29,920 nucleotides of DNA from Trachelipus rathkii (Eukaryota > Arthropoda > Malacostraca > Isopoda > Trachelipodidae), in contig JABUQX010060078.1 in NCBI GenBank assembly GCA_015478945.1, positions 1-29,920 on the forward strand. Direction: 5' to 3'. The notes below the pieces were generated by a model that did not search any database, had not been told where the DNA came from, and worked only from the letters and a program-made list of their open reading frames with translations. The position numbers and the translations under genes were made by a program. Positions 1 through 13,489 of the stretch are shown here, one piece after another (within the stretch, counting starts at the first letter, position 1; each line of letters begins with the position of its first letter).

Positions 1-769
1 TTTTGTGGTTGATTTGAGGGTGTATAGTATGATATTTTAGAGTAGTGGGTTGGAGTGGATGGGAATGTAGATGTGCCGACGGTGGGTTGAACTGTTGGAG
101 GTAGGGTGTGTTGGTTGCAAATTAGGTAAGAGTGTGGTGATACGTTAGATGTTGTGTGCCGAGTAGCCGGGTCAAGATATGTTAAAGATTGAGGAGCGAA
201 GATATTGGATGTCTGAGGATTTCGTTAGTTTGTGTCGGGTGTTGTGGTGGAGTTTCTGGTGGGTTGTTCGGGGTATAAGAGTGACGAGAAGTGGTTTTGT
301 TCGAGACGGACTGTGAGGAGGGGTGTGATAAAATTGTGAGTGCCGGAGAAGATGTCCGTATACGTGGGACATTGGTAATATTAGGTTGTTCTATATGTGG
401 AGATATGACAATGTGTTCTGGGACGATGTGTGGAGTTCGGTTTGATGATAGGGTGTTTTGCTAGTCGTAGAGTGTGGGAGTATGCGTAGCGAAAGGATGT
501 TGGGGTTGAGTTATCGGGAACTTTTGGATATTTTGGTTGTAGTGGTTAATAGGTGGTGAGGAATGATTTGTTGGTGGCGATGACGGCGTGTAAGAGTTGA
601 AGAGAGGTTTAATGGACGTATATGCTTTTGGGTTGGCGTTAGTTTGTGACGGGGTTTGCGGTGGCGTGACAATGATTAAGGTTTTTGCAAGGGAGAAGTG
701 AGAAATTTGGTGTTGTCGTAGTACGGGGACTGTATGAGTTGAGTTTCGGAGTGATCGTATAGTGATAGA

Positions 770-1550
770 GAAATGTCCGAACGGACTTTATTTCAAAAGA
801 CAAATATAGCGAAGGACCTATAGTTCAAAAAAGACGAAATGTCGAAACGGATTCAATCTTTTTCAAACAGACGAAATGTTGCTTACTTATATTTCAAAAG
901 GACGAAATGTCCGAATGACATATAGTTTCAAAAGACTTAATGTCCGAACGGACTTATAGTTCAAAAAGACGAAATGTCCGAACGGACTTTTAGTTCTAAA
1001 AGACGAAATGTCCGAACGGACTTATAGTTCAAAAAGACGAAATGTTCACCGAACGGACTTATAGTAAAAAGACGCAATGTCCGAACTGGATATAGTTAAA
1101 AAGAGCGAGAATATCCGAACTGACTTAATAGTTCAAAAGACGTAAAGTCGAACGGACTTATAGTTCAAAGAGAAGAAATGTCCGAGACAAATGGTCAATA
1201 AAAGACGAAATGTCCGAACGGCTAGGATCTTATAAGTTTAAACAAAGACGAAATGTCGAGACGGACGTTATTAGTTCAAAAAGGACGAATGTCCGAACGG
1301 ACTTATAAGTCAAAAAGACGAAATGGTTCGAAGGGGACAAAATGTTAAAAAGACGAGATGTCCGCACAGACTTATGTTAAAAAGACGAAATTCGAAACAA
1401 AGACCTATAGTTCAAAACGAGACGAAGTTGCTGAACGTACTATAGTTGCAAAATGACGAAAATGTCCGGTAACTTGTGGAGCTTTTGAGTAGTTGGCAAA
1501 GATAAGACGAAATGTTCGTCCGATGTACGGACTATAGATGCAAAATAGGT
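770..1550 (+). repeat. Well-preserved satellite block 1
   Basis: This is the cleanest stretch of the array. About twenty consecutive monomers can be followed, and 942-1043 holds three copies at exact 34-bp spacing. Differences from the consensus are mostly one- to three-base indels, for example extra bases inside GTTCACCGAACGG near 1044, and loss of part of the core. The block fades after about 1470 into sequence with rising G and T. Confidence 0.9.
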
Positions 1551-2159
1551 TTATAATAGGTAGCGGTAGAAGAGGTGTGCTGGACGGGTAGTGTCTGTAG
1601 TAGGATTGCTATGATAAGACGGAATAATTTGGGTCGGAATAGCTGGGGATCTTATAGTTCTTAAGGATAAGTGGGGACACGGTTGGGGGAGATGATGTCC
1701 GTGATGTTGTGTGTGACGGTGACTTCCGGGTATAGGGGTTTGTTGGGTTGTTCAAGATTGTAATATAGTACGATGTTATGGTTTCCGACGTGACTTATAG
1801 TTCAAGAAAGGACGGAAATAGTCCGGATGGGGGTTTTAGTGGCGAAAAGTGTTGACGGGAAGGAGGTTGGAGGGTTACGGGGGGTGGGGATTTATTAGAT
1901 TTTGGTCATAGGGTGCAAGACCAAATGTTCCGGATAAGTGTGGTGGATTCGTGTTTTATGTGGTGTTTGTCATAGGAAAGACGAATAGGATTGCTCTGAA
2001 GTGTTGGTACTTGTAATAGTGTTGTTTGCATAGTAATAGAGTCGTGATATTGGAGCGTGTCGATAGGTGTGTGTTTTTGTGAGTTGAGGAGGGGTTGTCT
2101 TTTGGGGTAGTTTAATGTGGTGTTTGTGGATGGCTGGGTTGCGTTACGTTTTATGCTTT

Positions 2160-2950
2160 TTGATTCTTTTAATTAGGGATCAAAATAGACGAAATTTGGC
2201 GGTATTACATGTAGTTGTGATACAGGAATAGGTGTCAAAACGCGTGTGGTGGTGTGGAGGTTGGGTTGGTTTTGTGTGTATTGTGTGGTGTGATGGTTTG
2301 TTCTGTATGGCCTTGTATGTTTTCGAAGGAGAGAGAGTGAGTGAAATAATGGTTCTTGTGGTTGTGGGTGTTACGAAAGTCCTAATCGTCGACCTGAAAA
2401 TTAGTTGTCTAATCGGGACAACATGTAATGAACGGGACTTATAGTGTGTGTGTGGGGTGTCTCTAAAAAGGATGCGAAGATGTCGAACGTACTTATAGTG
2501 TTAGGAATAAGGACGGGAAGATGGTCGAACAGACTTGATAGGTTCAAAAAGTACGAAAGTCGAGGGACAGGGAACAAAGTAGTTTTAGGTAGAGCTGATG
2601 AATGTTGCCGAACTGGACTTATAGTTAAAAAATTACGAAATGTCCGTAGATTGATCTTGCAAAATGAGAACTGTCTGCAAAAAGGAAAAATGTTTTGACA
2701 TTACATATAGGTCAAATAAAGTATAAAGAAGGAAATAGACATGTTGACTTTATATATGTTCAAGAAAGATGTTGGGAGAATTGTTCGAGGGAAGGACGTT
2801 ATAATGTTGCAATAAAAAGGGACGAAAATGTTCCTGGTGATGTTTAGTGGGGACAAATAGTTCAATGAAGGTAGGTAAGTGTTCGAATTTCGGGGACTTT
2901 ATAGTTTATTAAAGACGAGTGAAATTATTACAGCTATATGATATTTGCAA
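2160..2950 (+). repeat. Degraded satellite block
   Basis: Scattered monomer pieces can be recognised in the same orientation, for example near 2420-2450, 2480-2550 and 2605-2645. Most copies have lost part of the core or gained G/T insertions. The open frames here (2232-2444 and 2444-2698) translate these satellite remnants and have no family resemblance. Confidence 0.7.
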
Positions 2951-5900
2951 TGGGCAATAATGCGAAATGGTCGCTATTTAGCGTGTGGTGGTGGACTATG
3001 TTGTTGTGGGTGTGTTGGTGGTTTTGGTATTGATATGAAAGTTGGGGGATGGGGAAGTATTGGTCCCTGAGTAGGTCGTACGGGATTCTGGTTATAGGTA
3101 GTGGGGTGTTGGGTAAAGACGGTGTGTTGATGTGTGATTGGGTAGCGAGTGTGTTGGTTGTTAAATAGTGGTGCGAGGGCGTTTGTGACTTTATAGTTGT
3201 GGGGTTTGCTAGATATTTTGGGAAAGGGTACGAAAGATGGTTTTTGTTGTTGCTGTGTTATGGGGGTTAACGGACTTATAGTCTCTGGGGAGGGGAAAAG
3301 AGACGGAAAGATGTCTGTAGACTGGACTTATATGTGTTGGTTTGAGAGTATATAGGAGGATAGTACAGTGTAAGGAAGAGAGTAGATGCAGATTGCTTAG
3401 GATTTGTGGGGTGGACTGTTTTGGTATGTGATTGGGTAGGGTTGATATTTTTAAGCTAGCGGTAAATTGGTGTGGTCGGATGTTGTTAGTGGTACGTGTT
3501 GCTGTTGGTATGCTTATAGGGTGCTCGAGTTTGTTAGAGGTTGGGTCTTGGTGTGTGTGTGTATGATCAGTGGGTAGATATTTGTGTTTTTCCGCTGGGA
3601 AGGTAGGGGGGGGTCGGGGATCGTGGTGTAGTGTGGTGTTGATTTATTAATGAGGTAGCTTGACGAGAGGTGGCTGGAGGAGTTTTGTGGATCGATAGAT
3701 GTGAGGTTTTGCAATGAGGATAAGTTAGCGTGAGGTGGTGTCCGGATGATCTAGTAGACTGTGGATTTAGTGTTTAATTTTGGGCATGAGACGAATCGTC
3801 CTGAACAGACCTAGGTTAGTTTTCTCTGTGCTGAAGGTTGATATTACGCGAATGGTCCCCGGTGGCTGTATGGAGTATGCGTTATATGTGGTTTCATGGT
3901 AGGTGGGTGTGGTTTAATCGGGGTTGAAAGATCGAAAATGGTTCTGAACGTGTTGTGGTGAGATGAATTTGGATAGGGTTGAGTTCGAATGTGGTGTAGT
4001 AAGGAGGAAAGTGTCCGATTGTTGGGTTTGTTAATGGCTTGGATGTGTGCACTGTTATTTAGTGTATTTATTTTATAAGAGGTTAATAGTGTGGTGAGTG
4101 CCGATAGGTGGATCGGTTATACGTTTTTTATATATTTAATTGTTGGTTGTCGATCCTTGGATGGTGGTGGTATGAAGGGCGGATTGGTATTGTCGTGGGG
4201 AACGAAGAATTTGATGCTGCGGGTAACTTGTGTATGATTGCTATTGGGAAGTCTTGTGGTTGAGAAGTGTGGTTTGTGAAGTTTTTTGAGGCTTAGTGTC
4301 TATTGAAAGGACAAAAGGAAATTGCCGATCTGTGGTGTGGGGAGGCTCGTGTACGGGTACTTATTTATTGTGTAGGTGTGGGGTTGGGTTGGTGGTGGTT
4401 AATAGATGTGGGTTTTGGGTGGAGTTTGAAAAGAGTTGTATAATTGTCCGTGGATTGGGGGTGTGTGGTTTGGATCGGGGGTTGCCTTTTTGCGTTTGTT
4501 TGTTGGGAGTTAATAGTTGAGGTGTGGGTTGGTGGTTGTGGTCGGTGCAGTAAAAGGGTTGGTAGCTGAGAGAGGTGCTCCGAACGGGGGTTATGTGTGT
4601 TGTATGTTTTGTTTTGGAGTGTGTGGGAGTCGAAGGAGTCGAAAATGTCTCGAGTGGAGGAAACGGGATTGTATTTGTGATTGTTGGTGGTTGGGTTCAA
4701 GGTGTTGGTGGGGTAAAATGACCAAAATGTCCGAGTTGATTACGGGTGAATTATATTTGGGTGTGTGTGTTTGGCTGTTTCAAATGAAAGCAAATAGGCA
4801 GGTTACGTTGATGATCGTTGATTATAGGGTTGATATTGTTGTATGATATTAGAGCTGGGTGCGATGGTTGATTGTTTCGGGTGGGTGTGGTGTTGAAGTT
4901 AGGGTAGTTCGATCAGGTTTCTGCGAGAGGGTCGTTGTGTGTCTTTTGGTCGAGGTGTTGGATTGTGGCTGTGTTGGTTTGGGCAAACTAGGGACTTGGG
5001 GTGTGGGGGGTGATCTGCGTTGCATTGTTTTAGTTGAGGGGTTGTGATCATCTAAGATAAGAGGTGACGAAAGTGGTCGCGATGGTTGGGCTATGACGAT
5101 AAGTGGTCAATGCAGGTAAACAAAACCAGAATTTCCGGTGTTGATCGGAGGACAGGGTCGGGTGATGGATTATAGTGTGTGTGTGGTTTGTGTTTTTTCT
5201 GGGGTTGTTGGGGTGTTCGGTTGATTGGGGTTTTGTTGATGTTGGTGTTTGTGTGCTGTTTGCAGTGGGTGACCCGGGAGTTGGTGGAGGGTGAATGTAA
5301 GGTTGCACCGAAATGGTCGCAGGTTTGTGGTGGCGTATTGGGTGTGTGTTAGCTTGGGTGTGTGGTGTGGCGGTTTGGTGGGTTTGGTGGTATTGGTAGC
5401 TTGTTGTGTGGGTGTTGTTGTATTTCAATGATGTGGTGGTAGCTGGTTTGTTGGTGTGTTGTTTTGTTGTAGATTTGTGAAGAGGTGTGTCTTACCATAT
5501 GTAATGTTGATTGGTATTGCAAAGCGGTTCTGGAGTGCTGGGTCTTGTTGTTTTGTTGAGTCTTTTTGGGTGTTGTTGTTGTTGTTGGTGGGGTTGTGGT
5601 TTGTTTTTTGCGGTGGATTAATTTGGTGGTGGATTGGATTAAGTACTAAGGATGGAGTGGTGTTTTCCTAGTGGTTTGGTGATGGTGGTGTGTTATTGGT
5701 CGGATCGTCTGTGAGGTGAGTCTTTAGTTGCTGTTCGGGTTTTGGGTGTTAAGGTGGGTGATTGTGGGTTGGTTGTGTGGGGTGTGTAGATAGAAAGGGG
5801 GGATGTTGTGGTTATGAGCTGTAGAGTGTGGGTGTGCGGAGAACGGAACTTATACTTGTTCAAAGACGAAAGGTGCCGACAAACATTGTCGTGGAGACAG

Positions 5901-6950
5901 AAGTAGTTCAAAAGTTACGTAAGATGTCTGTTTGTCGAGTGTGTTTGTGTGATGGTGTGGGGGAGTGGTAGTAGCGTGTATTTGAGAGAGAGCGAGCGTT
6001 TTGGCTTCTTTGTTTGTGGGTGGATGGGCAAATGTCCTGAAGGAACGGTAGGCTTACTGTTAGTCGGGGGCGGTGTGTTTAGTTGTTAAAGAAGGAATCT
6101 TGTGAGGTTAATGGTCCGATTTGGACGTTCTTATTAGGTGTATTCTAAATAGCAATATGTTGTGTTAGAGAGCCGTGGTGTTGGTTCGGTTTGGTGGTAA
6201 GTGAATTGCTCGTAGAGGGTTGGAAGTGTATAGGTAATTTCGAAAAAGTATCGTGTAAATTGTCGAGTAGGACTTTTTTATGTATGGTTTTGGTGCAAGA
6301 TGAGAGAGGGAGGCATGATTAGTAGTGTGCTTTCGGAACGGACATAGGATAGGTGTGTGTGGTTTGTCATAGGGAGTGTAGTTGGTGCTTGTGAGTAATT
6401 GATGTGTACCTTAAAGAGACTTATAGTTCAAAAAAGGAGTGCGAAGTGTCCGGAGCTATGACCGGTTGTATATGAAAGGTTTCATATTTAGAGAGGGATA
6501 GGAGTTTGGTCAGTTCGGTGTTATTACAGACATATGTGATTGTTATTTGTCTCGTTAGAGTGGGTATATGAAGACTGGCAAGTGGGTTGTCTGAACGGAC
6601 TGTTATTAGTGGTCAAAAGATCGTAAAGTGGTCCGTCACGGAGGCTTAGTGATATGGTTTAATGTTATCGTGAGAATGTATGTCGTACATATGGTTCCCG
6701 ACATTGCGTAGGGGCTGGGTATCTGGTGTGTTATCGGTGGGGGTTATGATGTGTCAAGGTTTGTGTATAAGTAATCGTCAAATGGTTGGCCGCAGTCTGG
6801 GACTTTTGTATGTTCAATAAAGGAGAATGGTTCCCGAATGCCGGACAACTATTGGGGTTGCTTGTTGTTTTAATTGTGTAGTATTGATTGAGTTAACAGA
6901 ATTATTGGATCTTTGAGAGGGATGACCTTTATATGTTTCAGATGTGGGGT
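2950..6950. other. G/T-rich, C-poor stretch with sparse satellite debris
   Basis: The + strand is dominated by G and T (GTGGTG, TTGGTTG and similar runs), and C is rare. Isolated monomer scraps persist, for example near 3240-3330, 4715-4735, 5840-5930, 6410-6460 and 6585-6640, all in the array orientation, which suggests corrupted satellite rather than a separate locus. Open frames on the + strand are rich in Val, Gly, Cys and Trp. Those on the - strand are rich in Thr, Pro, His and Asn. Both follow from base composition alone, and no gene is supported. Confidence 0.65.
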
Positions 6951-8150
6951 GGTTGTTAAATGACGAAATGTGCCGCAAGGGTTGGCGACTGTATTATGTT
7001 CAAAAAGAACGAAATGTCCTAACGGATCTTATAGTCTTTATATTAATTTGCTGCCGGGAAATGTCCGAACGGATCTTATGAGGTTCAATAAAGACAAAAT
7101 GTCCCGGGGGGAGTCGTGGACGGGTGTTGTTATGAGGGTGGTGCAGAGGGGAAGTTTGAGGATTAGTTCCAGATGACGGAGCATATGTAGTTTCAAAGTA
7201 TAGACAGATGGGGCGGAAGACTCTGAGAGTCTTCAAGAAAGAAAAATGTCCGAGACGACTTTATATGGTTTCAAAAGGGGGGGCACGAAAAATGTCTCGA
7301 ACGGACGTTTATTATTATATTAAGAGACGAAATTGTCCCGAACGGGGACTTTTTTTATAGTTTCATAAAAGACCGAATATTGTCCGGAACGGACTCTTAT
7401 TAGTCAAAATAGACTGAATGGGTCCGAACGGACTTATATGTATGTTGAATTGTCTCGAGAGTAGCGAGTATTTGCTGGTCTCCCGAGATCGGGACTTTAT
7501 AATTCAACAGGGACGAGAAGATTGTTCCGAACGGGTTTATAGTTAAAAGAGACGAATGTCCGGAACGACTTCGTAGGGTGGTCAATATGTGGAGGAGGGT
7601 TGACCAAGTTATTGTCCAATGTACGACTTTATAGTTATGATAAGACCAAATGTCTCCAAAACGACGGTGAGCTTGTTTATGATGTTTAACAGAAGTTATC
7701 TGGTTGGGTGTAACTGATAGGATGTGGCGATACGAGGAGCATAATAGTGTCAAAACGTATCAAAATGTCCGAAATGAAAATAGTATCAAAAATAGGTGGA
7801 AGTTGGGACGAAGTTCTCTAACGAGGCTAAGATAATGGTGTAGTAATTAAAGGACTAAATTGTGAGAACGGACTTTATTAGGTTCGAAAGTTGTGTATAA
7901 AGAGCGTAAAATGTCCTGGAATACGGATTATAGTTGAAAAAAGACGAAATGTTGCCGAGAGGCTTAATATGGTTTCAATAAAGACGGCAATTGTCCGGAT
8001 GTACGAGCAAGTATTAGTTCAAAAAGAGCGTTAATTGTCGGAACGGACATTATAGTTCAAAAATATCGTTTTATAAGTTTGCGTTAAATGTGGACTTATA
8101 TGTGAGTTGGATAAGACGTTATATGTCTCGAACGTGACTTTTTGTATAGT
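6950..8150 (+). repeat. Satellite block 2
   Basis: Many recognisable monomers in the array orientation, including an intact core at 7422-7433. Insertions that double a base are frequent (GTCCGGAACGGGACTTT and similar). Runs such as GGGGGGGCACG near 7278-7288 interrupt the copies. The open frames here are translations of the satellite or of its complement. Confidence 0.8.
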
Positions 8151-8639
8151 TGGTTCGGTTTTGTGTTGTCAAAGGGACATAGTAGTAAGTATGGTTGTAT
8201 CCGATGGTTGGGGGTGTAGCGTGTTGGTACGTTGGATGCGTATGGTGGGTTGTGGCTGAGTTGGTTTGTGGAGAGGTATGAGTATTTAGTGTTACTGAAT
8301 ATATGTGTAGCCGAGATTTTTTTGGTTGGGTTGTGGGAGTGTGCTCTGGTGGTGTGCGTCGGGTGTTTAAAGAGTGGGGCAGCATCTGGTTATGAAAGAG
8401 TTTGGTTTAGATGATAGGGTGTTTTTTATATGTGTATGTGTGTGAGATTTACAATAATACCGTGTGGGTGTTAGATGTTTTGGGGTGTTTTGTGTTCACG
8501 ATAGTAGAGATTGATGACTGTAGGGTTTTGTACGTGGAGTGGGTTGGTTGTGGGTTGTGTGGTGGATATTGTTCGTGAAATGGGAGGATAGCTCTTGTTT
8601 TAGGAATTTTCAAGTTGATGAATTGGGCGGTGTGGGAAT

Positions 8640-9570
8640 TATGGTCGTTAGTTGCGGATCTTATAGTTCAAGAGACGAAATGTCGAACCGGGATTATAGT
8701 TCAAAAATAATGAAATGTCCGATGACGGAACTGGACTTATCAGTTCATAAAAGAGCAGGAAATATGTCGCGTGCACGTACGGGACTTAAGAGTGTCAAAG
8801 AATATGCAAATGTCCGAACGGACTTTAATAGTTTCTATTTTAGATTAGGACGGAGATGTTGATACGGACACCTGTATAGTGTCAATAAAGACCGAAATGT
8901 TCCGAAGGTGTCAGAGGACTTATATTGATCAAAAAGAACGAGTAGATATCCTGAACGGACATTAATTAGTTCAAAAAAAAGAGGAACGAAATGTCTGAAC
9001 GGACTTATAGTTTAAGGAAAAGTGTGATGGCTGCCAGGCCTGTTGAATGTTTCGAAACGGAAAATAGTTCAAATAAAAATCGAATGTCCCGCGAACCGGA
9101 AACAATAGTTCAAAAGAATAAAGTCCGAACGGGTGCGGAACTTATGTTCAAAAAACGCAAACTATCGAACGGACTTATTAGTTCACCAATAATAGACGAA
9201 ATGTCCGAGGTGGAAGCGGGTACTTATATGGTTTGTCACAAAAAGCACTGGAGAGTTGGGTCTCGAACTGGGTGACTTAATAGGGTTGTCCAAATTTTTT
9301 AACGACGAAGGTGGAGTTCGAGGTGCGTGTGCGGAGGCAGTCTGGACTTATAATTGATTTCGGTCACTATAAAGTAGCGAAATGTCCGAACGACTTTATA
9401 GTTTAAAAAGACCAAACGTAAACAATAGATTTTAAAAGACGAAGTTAGGTTCCCGAAGGACGGGAAGGGTTATAGTTGCAGAAAAAGACGCCAAATGTCA
9501 GACGTACACTATATTCAATTAAAGACGAAATTTCCGAACGGGCTTATAGTCGTTAACTTAGAATACGAAG
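8640..9570 (+). repeat. Satellite block 3
   Basis: A dense run of monomers with an intact core at 8812-8823 and several near-intact ones, for example near 8995-9005. One longish open frame (8991-9275) reads through eight or so copies; its protein repeats Ser-Asn and Lys-rich pieces derived from the monomer and is not considered a gene. Confidence 0.85.
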
Positions 9571-10189
9571 AGTGTCCGGGGGTTAGGGGGGTATTAGAGT
9601 GTTTGGAGTTACTTTGGTGTGATATCGAGGTGTAGAGTGGTGCGAGAGTTTTTTGAGAAGAGGACTGAAAGATGATCCCGAAGGTAGGAGCTAGGGGATG
9701 TGCTGTTGGTTCACGAGCGAAGAAAGGGTGTTTTGTTGTGGATGAAAGTGTTGAAGGGACTTATAGTTATAATATGATCGTGATTGAGAGTGTTGCGCAT
9801 TGGATCGGGTGTTGTAGTATCCGTCATTAGTCTGTTAGGTGTTTGTCATAAAAAAGTTGGTTTAGGTTCATCTATAATGTTGGTCGTGGGGATTCGGCGT
9901 ATGTGCGCGGGAGCGAGTTGAGAGTATGTGGGTTGGGTGAGTATATATAAGACGGTAGATAGGTGAGAGGAAAGCTTGTGGAGAGTTGTTGTGAGTTATC
10001 AGACACTAAAGACGAACTGTGCGAAGGTGCGGGACTGTATACTGCTATGTGCTAAAAGTCGAGAGTATTCGCGAACGGACTCTATAAGCTTTCAAAAAGA
10101 GACGAAAATGTCAACGGGTACCTTGTAGTTCAAAAAAGACCGAAATTCCGAATTTACTTTTTCAAAAATGTTGAGTATAGTGTCCCGAG

Positions 10190-11455
10190 TTTATTTGGCG
10201 TTAGTTGGCGGGGATTGTTTTATGAGTTGGTTTTTGGTGGTGAGGGCTGTTATTCCGTAATCGTCTGGGGTGGAGTGACGGGGGGGTTTTACAAGTGGTA
10301 AGTTTATTTGGTGTTTTATTTTGGAGTGTGAGTGGATGATGGTGTGTAGGGGTGCGGTGCCTGTGTGTGATTGTTTGTGATCTGTGTGGTGTGTTGGAGT
10401 TCTTGTTGGAGTGTGGTGATGTGGGTTTGTGGTATGTTATGCTAAGTGGTTGTAGGTTTGCAATTTTGTGAGTGTGTGTGGGGTGTTTGTGGCGGTTCGT
10501 AGTATGTGTGTTTTGGGTGTGGGTTATTAGCGTGATTTGTTGTGTGTGTTACTTAGGGTTGTTGTTTTTTGTTTGTTTATTTGTTGTTGTGGGGGGTTGC
10601 AGGGTGTGCTGTAGGGTACGGGATTGGTGTTGTATTTGGTGCCTTGGTGTGGATGCTGTCGTGCGTGGAGAAGTGTTTTGTAGATTCGGATGGAGAGGGG
10701 TGTGCTGTCTGGGGTGGGTGTGAATTGTGGTGGTTTAGTGGGTGGTTGTGTTTGGTGGGTGTGTGGGGTGTGGGATTTGTTGTGTTTTTGGGTGTTTTGT
10801 TCTTGGTTTTTGGATCTGTGTGTGTGGTGTGGGCGCGTATGTGTATGTGTGCTTAATATGTATGTGTGGTTTTTTGGTGTGGGTGTTCGTTATTTGTGTT
10901 GGTGTCGTGTGTGTGGGTGGTGGTTGTGTGGTATGTAGGCGGGCGGAGTTTTAGGTGTTTGTTGTAGGGCTTGGGGATTCTTGGGTTTTCGTGGGTGGGG
11001 GTGGCTGTTTGTGTGGTGGTCGTTTGGGTGGGGTGTGTTGTGTTTTGGGCGGTGTGTGCGGTCGGCGTTCTTTTTGGTCGTTTTGTTTGTGGTACTGGGG
11101 GGTTTTCTTGTTTTGGGTTGGTGTGTGGGTTTTGGTGTGTGTGGTGTTTTTGCTGGGGTGATTGGGGGGGCGTCGTGGTTTTTGTTTGGGCTGGGTTGTT
11201 GGGGGGGTCTTTGGGGTGGTGGGATTGTGGGTGGCGGGGGTGTGGGGGTGGTTTCAGGAGCTTGGAGTGATTGTTTTTTGTGTCGTGTACGTTTTGGTGG
11301 GTTTGTGGTTGTGGGTAGGTGGGTGGGGTGCTGTTTGGTTTGCGGGGTGGCGTGATGTGGGTGTGGTGTTTTTGGGTTGGGGTGTTGGTTTGCGGGGGGT
11401 GGGGGTCATGGATTGTGGTTTTTTGTGGTTGGGCGTTGAGGAGCTGTTGTTGTGT
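10190..11455. other. Extreme G/T-rich stretch within the array
   Basis: This is the most biased part of the window. For more than 1 kb the + strand is almost only G and T, with few A and few C. Lack of A removes stop codons on the + strand, so several overlapping frames stay open between 10,472 and 11,519. Their translations are simple Val/Gly/Trp/Cys/Phe mixtures in all three frames at once, as composition predicts, so I reject them as genes. A satellite block resumes right after, at about 11,460. Confidence 0.7.
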
Positions 11456-11459
11456 GGGC

Positions 11460-11570
11460 CGGGACTTTATAGGGCTTTCTGTTCAAAAAGACGAAATGAG
11501 TCCGAACGGATCTAATTAGTTCAAAAAGAATCGTAGATGGGGTCCGAAGGGTAACTTATAGGGTCAAAAA
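11460..11570 (+). repeat. Short satellite block
   Basis: About three monomers in the array orientation sit immediately after the most G/T-biased interval, with near-consensus GACGAAATGAGTCCGAACGG at about 11,490-11,509. Their presence supports the view that the biased stretch lies inside the array. Confidence 0.75.
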
Positions 11571-11639
11571 GGCGTGTGGGTGTGACGAAATAGTTGTTCC
11601 TTGATGGGTGTTCTGGGTACGGTTGTTCGTGGGGGACTG

Positions 11640-13020
11640 GTTATGAGTTTTAAAGAATAATGAAAGAAGAGTTGGTGGTTGGTTGGTTGGTTGGGGGGTT
11701 AGGGGTGTGGGGGTTGTGGGTTTGGTTGAGGTGTCGCGTTAATGGTTGTTATTCGGTGGTGTGTGGGGTTGTGCCAGAATCTTCAGGGACTTATAGTTCA
11801 AAAGAGCAAGATGGTCTACGGAGCTTATAGTGGTGTGTCAATAAAGGAGGTGGGGTAGACGAACATCTGTCGGATCTGGCCCTTGTGTGTGGGGTGGGTG
11901 AGCTGTGTTTGTGGGCTGTATAGGGTGGGGTTTTGTGATTGTGGATAATGTGTTAACGACGAATAGTTGTCCGTGAACAGGCGCTTTTCGAGTCGATTGG
12001 TGTTTTGCTCAAGGAGTGTTGCGTTGACAATGGGGGGTGTGTTTTGTTCCGAGTTGTGGTGTGGGTCTATCGGAAATGGAGCTGTCTCGTGACTGTTGAT
12101 GTTGGTATGTATGGGTGTGGGGGTACGTTGTTATCGGGGGTGGCGAAAGTAGTGTGATGGTTGGTTTCGGGTTTTCAATGTTGTTGTGAAAGACGCTATA
12201 GATTATGGTTCCGTGGTTATTGTTGGGTAGTGGTGATGGCTGGTATTGTAGTTTGTTATAGCGGGTTGGTGTAGCTTTTATTTGAGTGTGTGGTTTGTCT
12301 GTGCTAGTTGAGGTAGAAAGTAGTCTCGGGATGTATGAGGGTTGGTGGGGTGGTGGTTGGGTGCGAGTGTAGGTTGGGTGTGGGGGCGGGTGTGATCTGC
12401 TTATGTATGTCTTCGCAAATTTTGTGTTAGATTGAAAGCGAATCATACATGTTCTGGATGGGTGGTGGTGTCTTGTTTGGGTCCGCGATGTACCTTTTTG
12501 ACATTATAGTTCATAGGATGCAAATAGATGTGACAAGATGGTGGTTCTTGCGGGCGAGCGGTGTGGATGCGTGTTGCTGTGTGGTTGCATTTTTGATGAA
12601 TGGTTTTTGTAGGGGTCGTCGGTGTTTCATATTGTTGGTGGGTGCTTTGGGTGTTTGTGTGGTGTGGGGTGGTGGTGTTTGATTTTTGGCGCTGGGGTGA
12701 TGGGTTGGTTTGTTGGTGTGGGCGGGTTTGTTGAGAGAGTGATTTATGGTGGTTCTAGTGTGAATATGTTAGTACTTGAATGTGGGGTCGGTCGGGGTGT
12801 GTGGGGCTTATAGTTCAAGTAAAGACGAAATGACAAAATTTATAATCCATTGGTGTGGGTACAGTGACTTGGTTTGAGTGTGTGGGTGTTTGGGGTGTGT
12901 GTGGAGTGGGTGGGTAAGGAGCTACTTTTGGAAGTCGCCTCACTTATTGTCGGGGACGGTGTGCTGGGCTCGGCTGTTTTGTGGGGTGGTGGTGGGTGTG
13001 GCTTTGGACTGTAGGGGTGT
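11640..13020. other. G/T-rich stretch with sparse satellite debris
   Basis: Same character as 2950-6950. Satellite remnants occur near 11,785-11,815 and 12,805-12,835. A short (GGTT)n run lies near 11,673-11,698. The minus-strand frame at 12,009-12,446 is Thr/Pro/His-rich and is explained by the complement of G/T-rich sequence. No gene is supported. Confidence 0.6.
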
Positions 13021-13029
13021 GTTGGGTGT

Positions 13030-13485
13030 TGTCTTATAGTTCAAGTTGTTGACTGTGAGAGACGAAGATGTCCGACGGACTTATTAGTTTAAAAAAAAGA
13101 ACTCGAAAAATGGTCCGAACGGGACTTATAGTTCAAAAAGTAAGAAATGTCCGACTGGACAAATGTAAAAAAAGACGAAATGTCCAACGACTTATATAGT
13201 GTCAACAAAAGAACGAAATTTCCGAACCGACAATGAGTTCAAAAAGACGCGAAATGTCCCGACGGACTTATAGTTCATCAAAAGACGAAATGTCTTTATA
13301 GAAGGACTTATAGTTCAAAAAGACGAATGATCCGAACGGCTTAATAAAAAAGACGAATGTCCGGAACCGGATTACTTATAGTTTTCAAATGTGGTATAAA
13401 GAGAATGTCCGAACGGGACATGATTAGTGTCAAAAAAGACGAAATGTTTGCGAACGGGGAGCGAGAGATAGTATTCAAAAGGCGA
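13030..13485 (+). repeat. Satellite block 4
   Basis: About twelve to thirteen consecutive recognisable monomers in the array orientation. Several lack one or more core bases, for example GTCCGACGGAC near 13,070, which has lost one A of the AA spacer. The block has sharp edges against G/T-rich sequence on both sides. Confidence 0.85.
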
Positions 13486-13489
13486 GGTA

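Noticed and set aside
770..1470. CRISPR array
   Set aside because: The 34-bp units are directly tandem with no unique spacers, no cas genes, and the context is eukaryotic.
10190..11455. Yeast-like TG-rich telomere or arthropod TTAGG telomere
   Set aside because: No regular TTAGG, TTAGGG or TG1-3 unit is present; the G/T runs are irregular and hold satellite remnants, with array on both sides.
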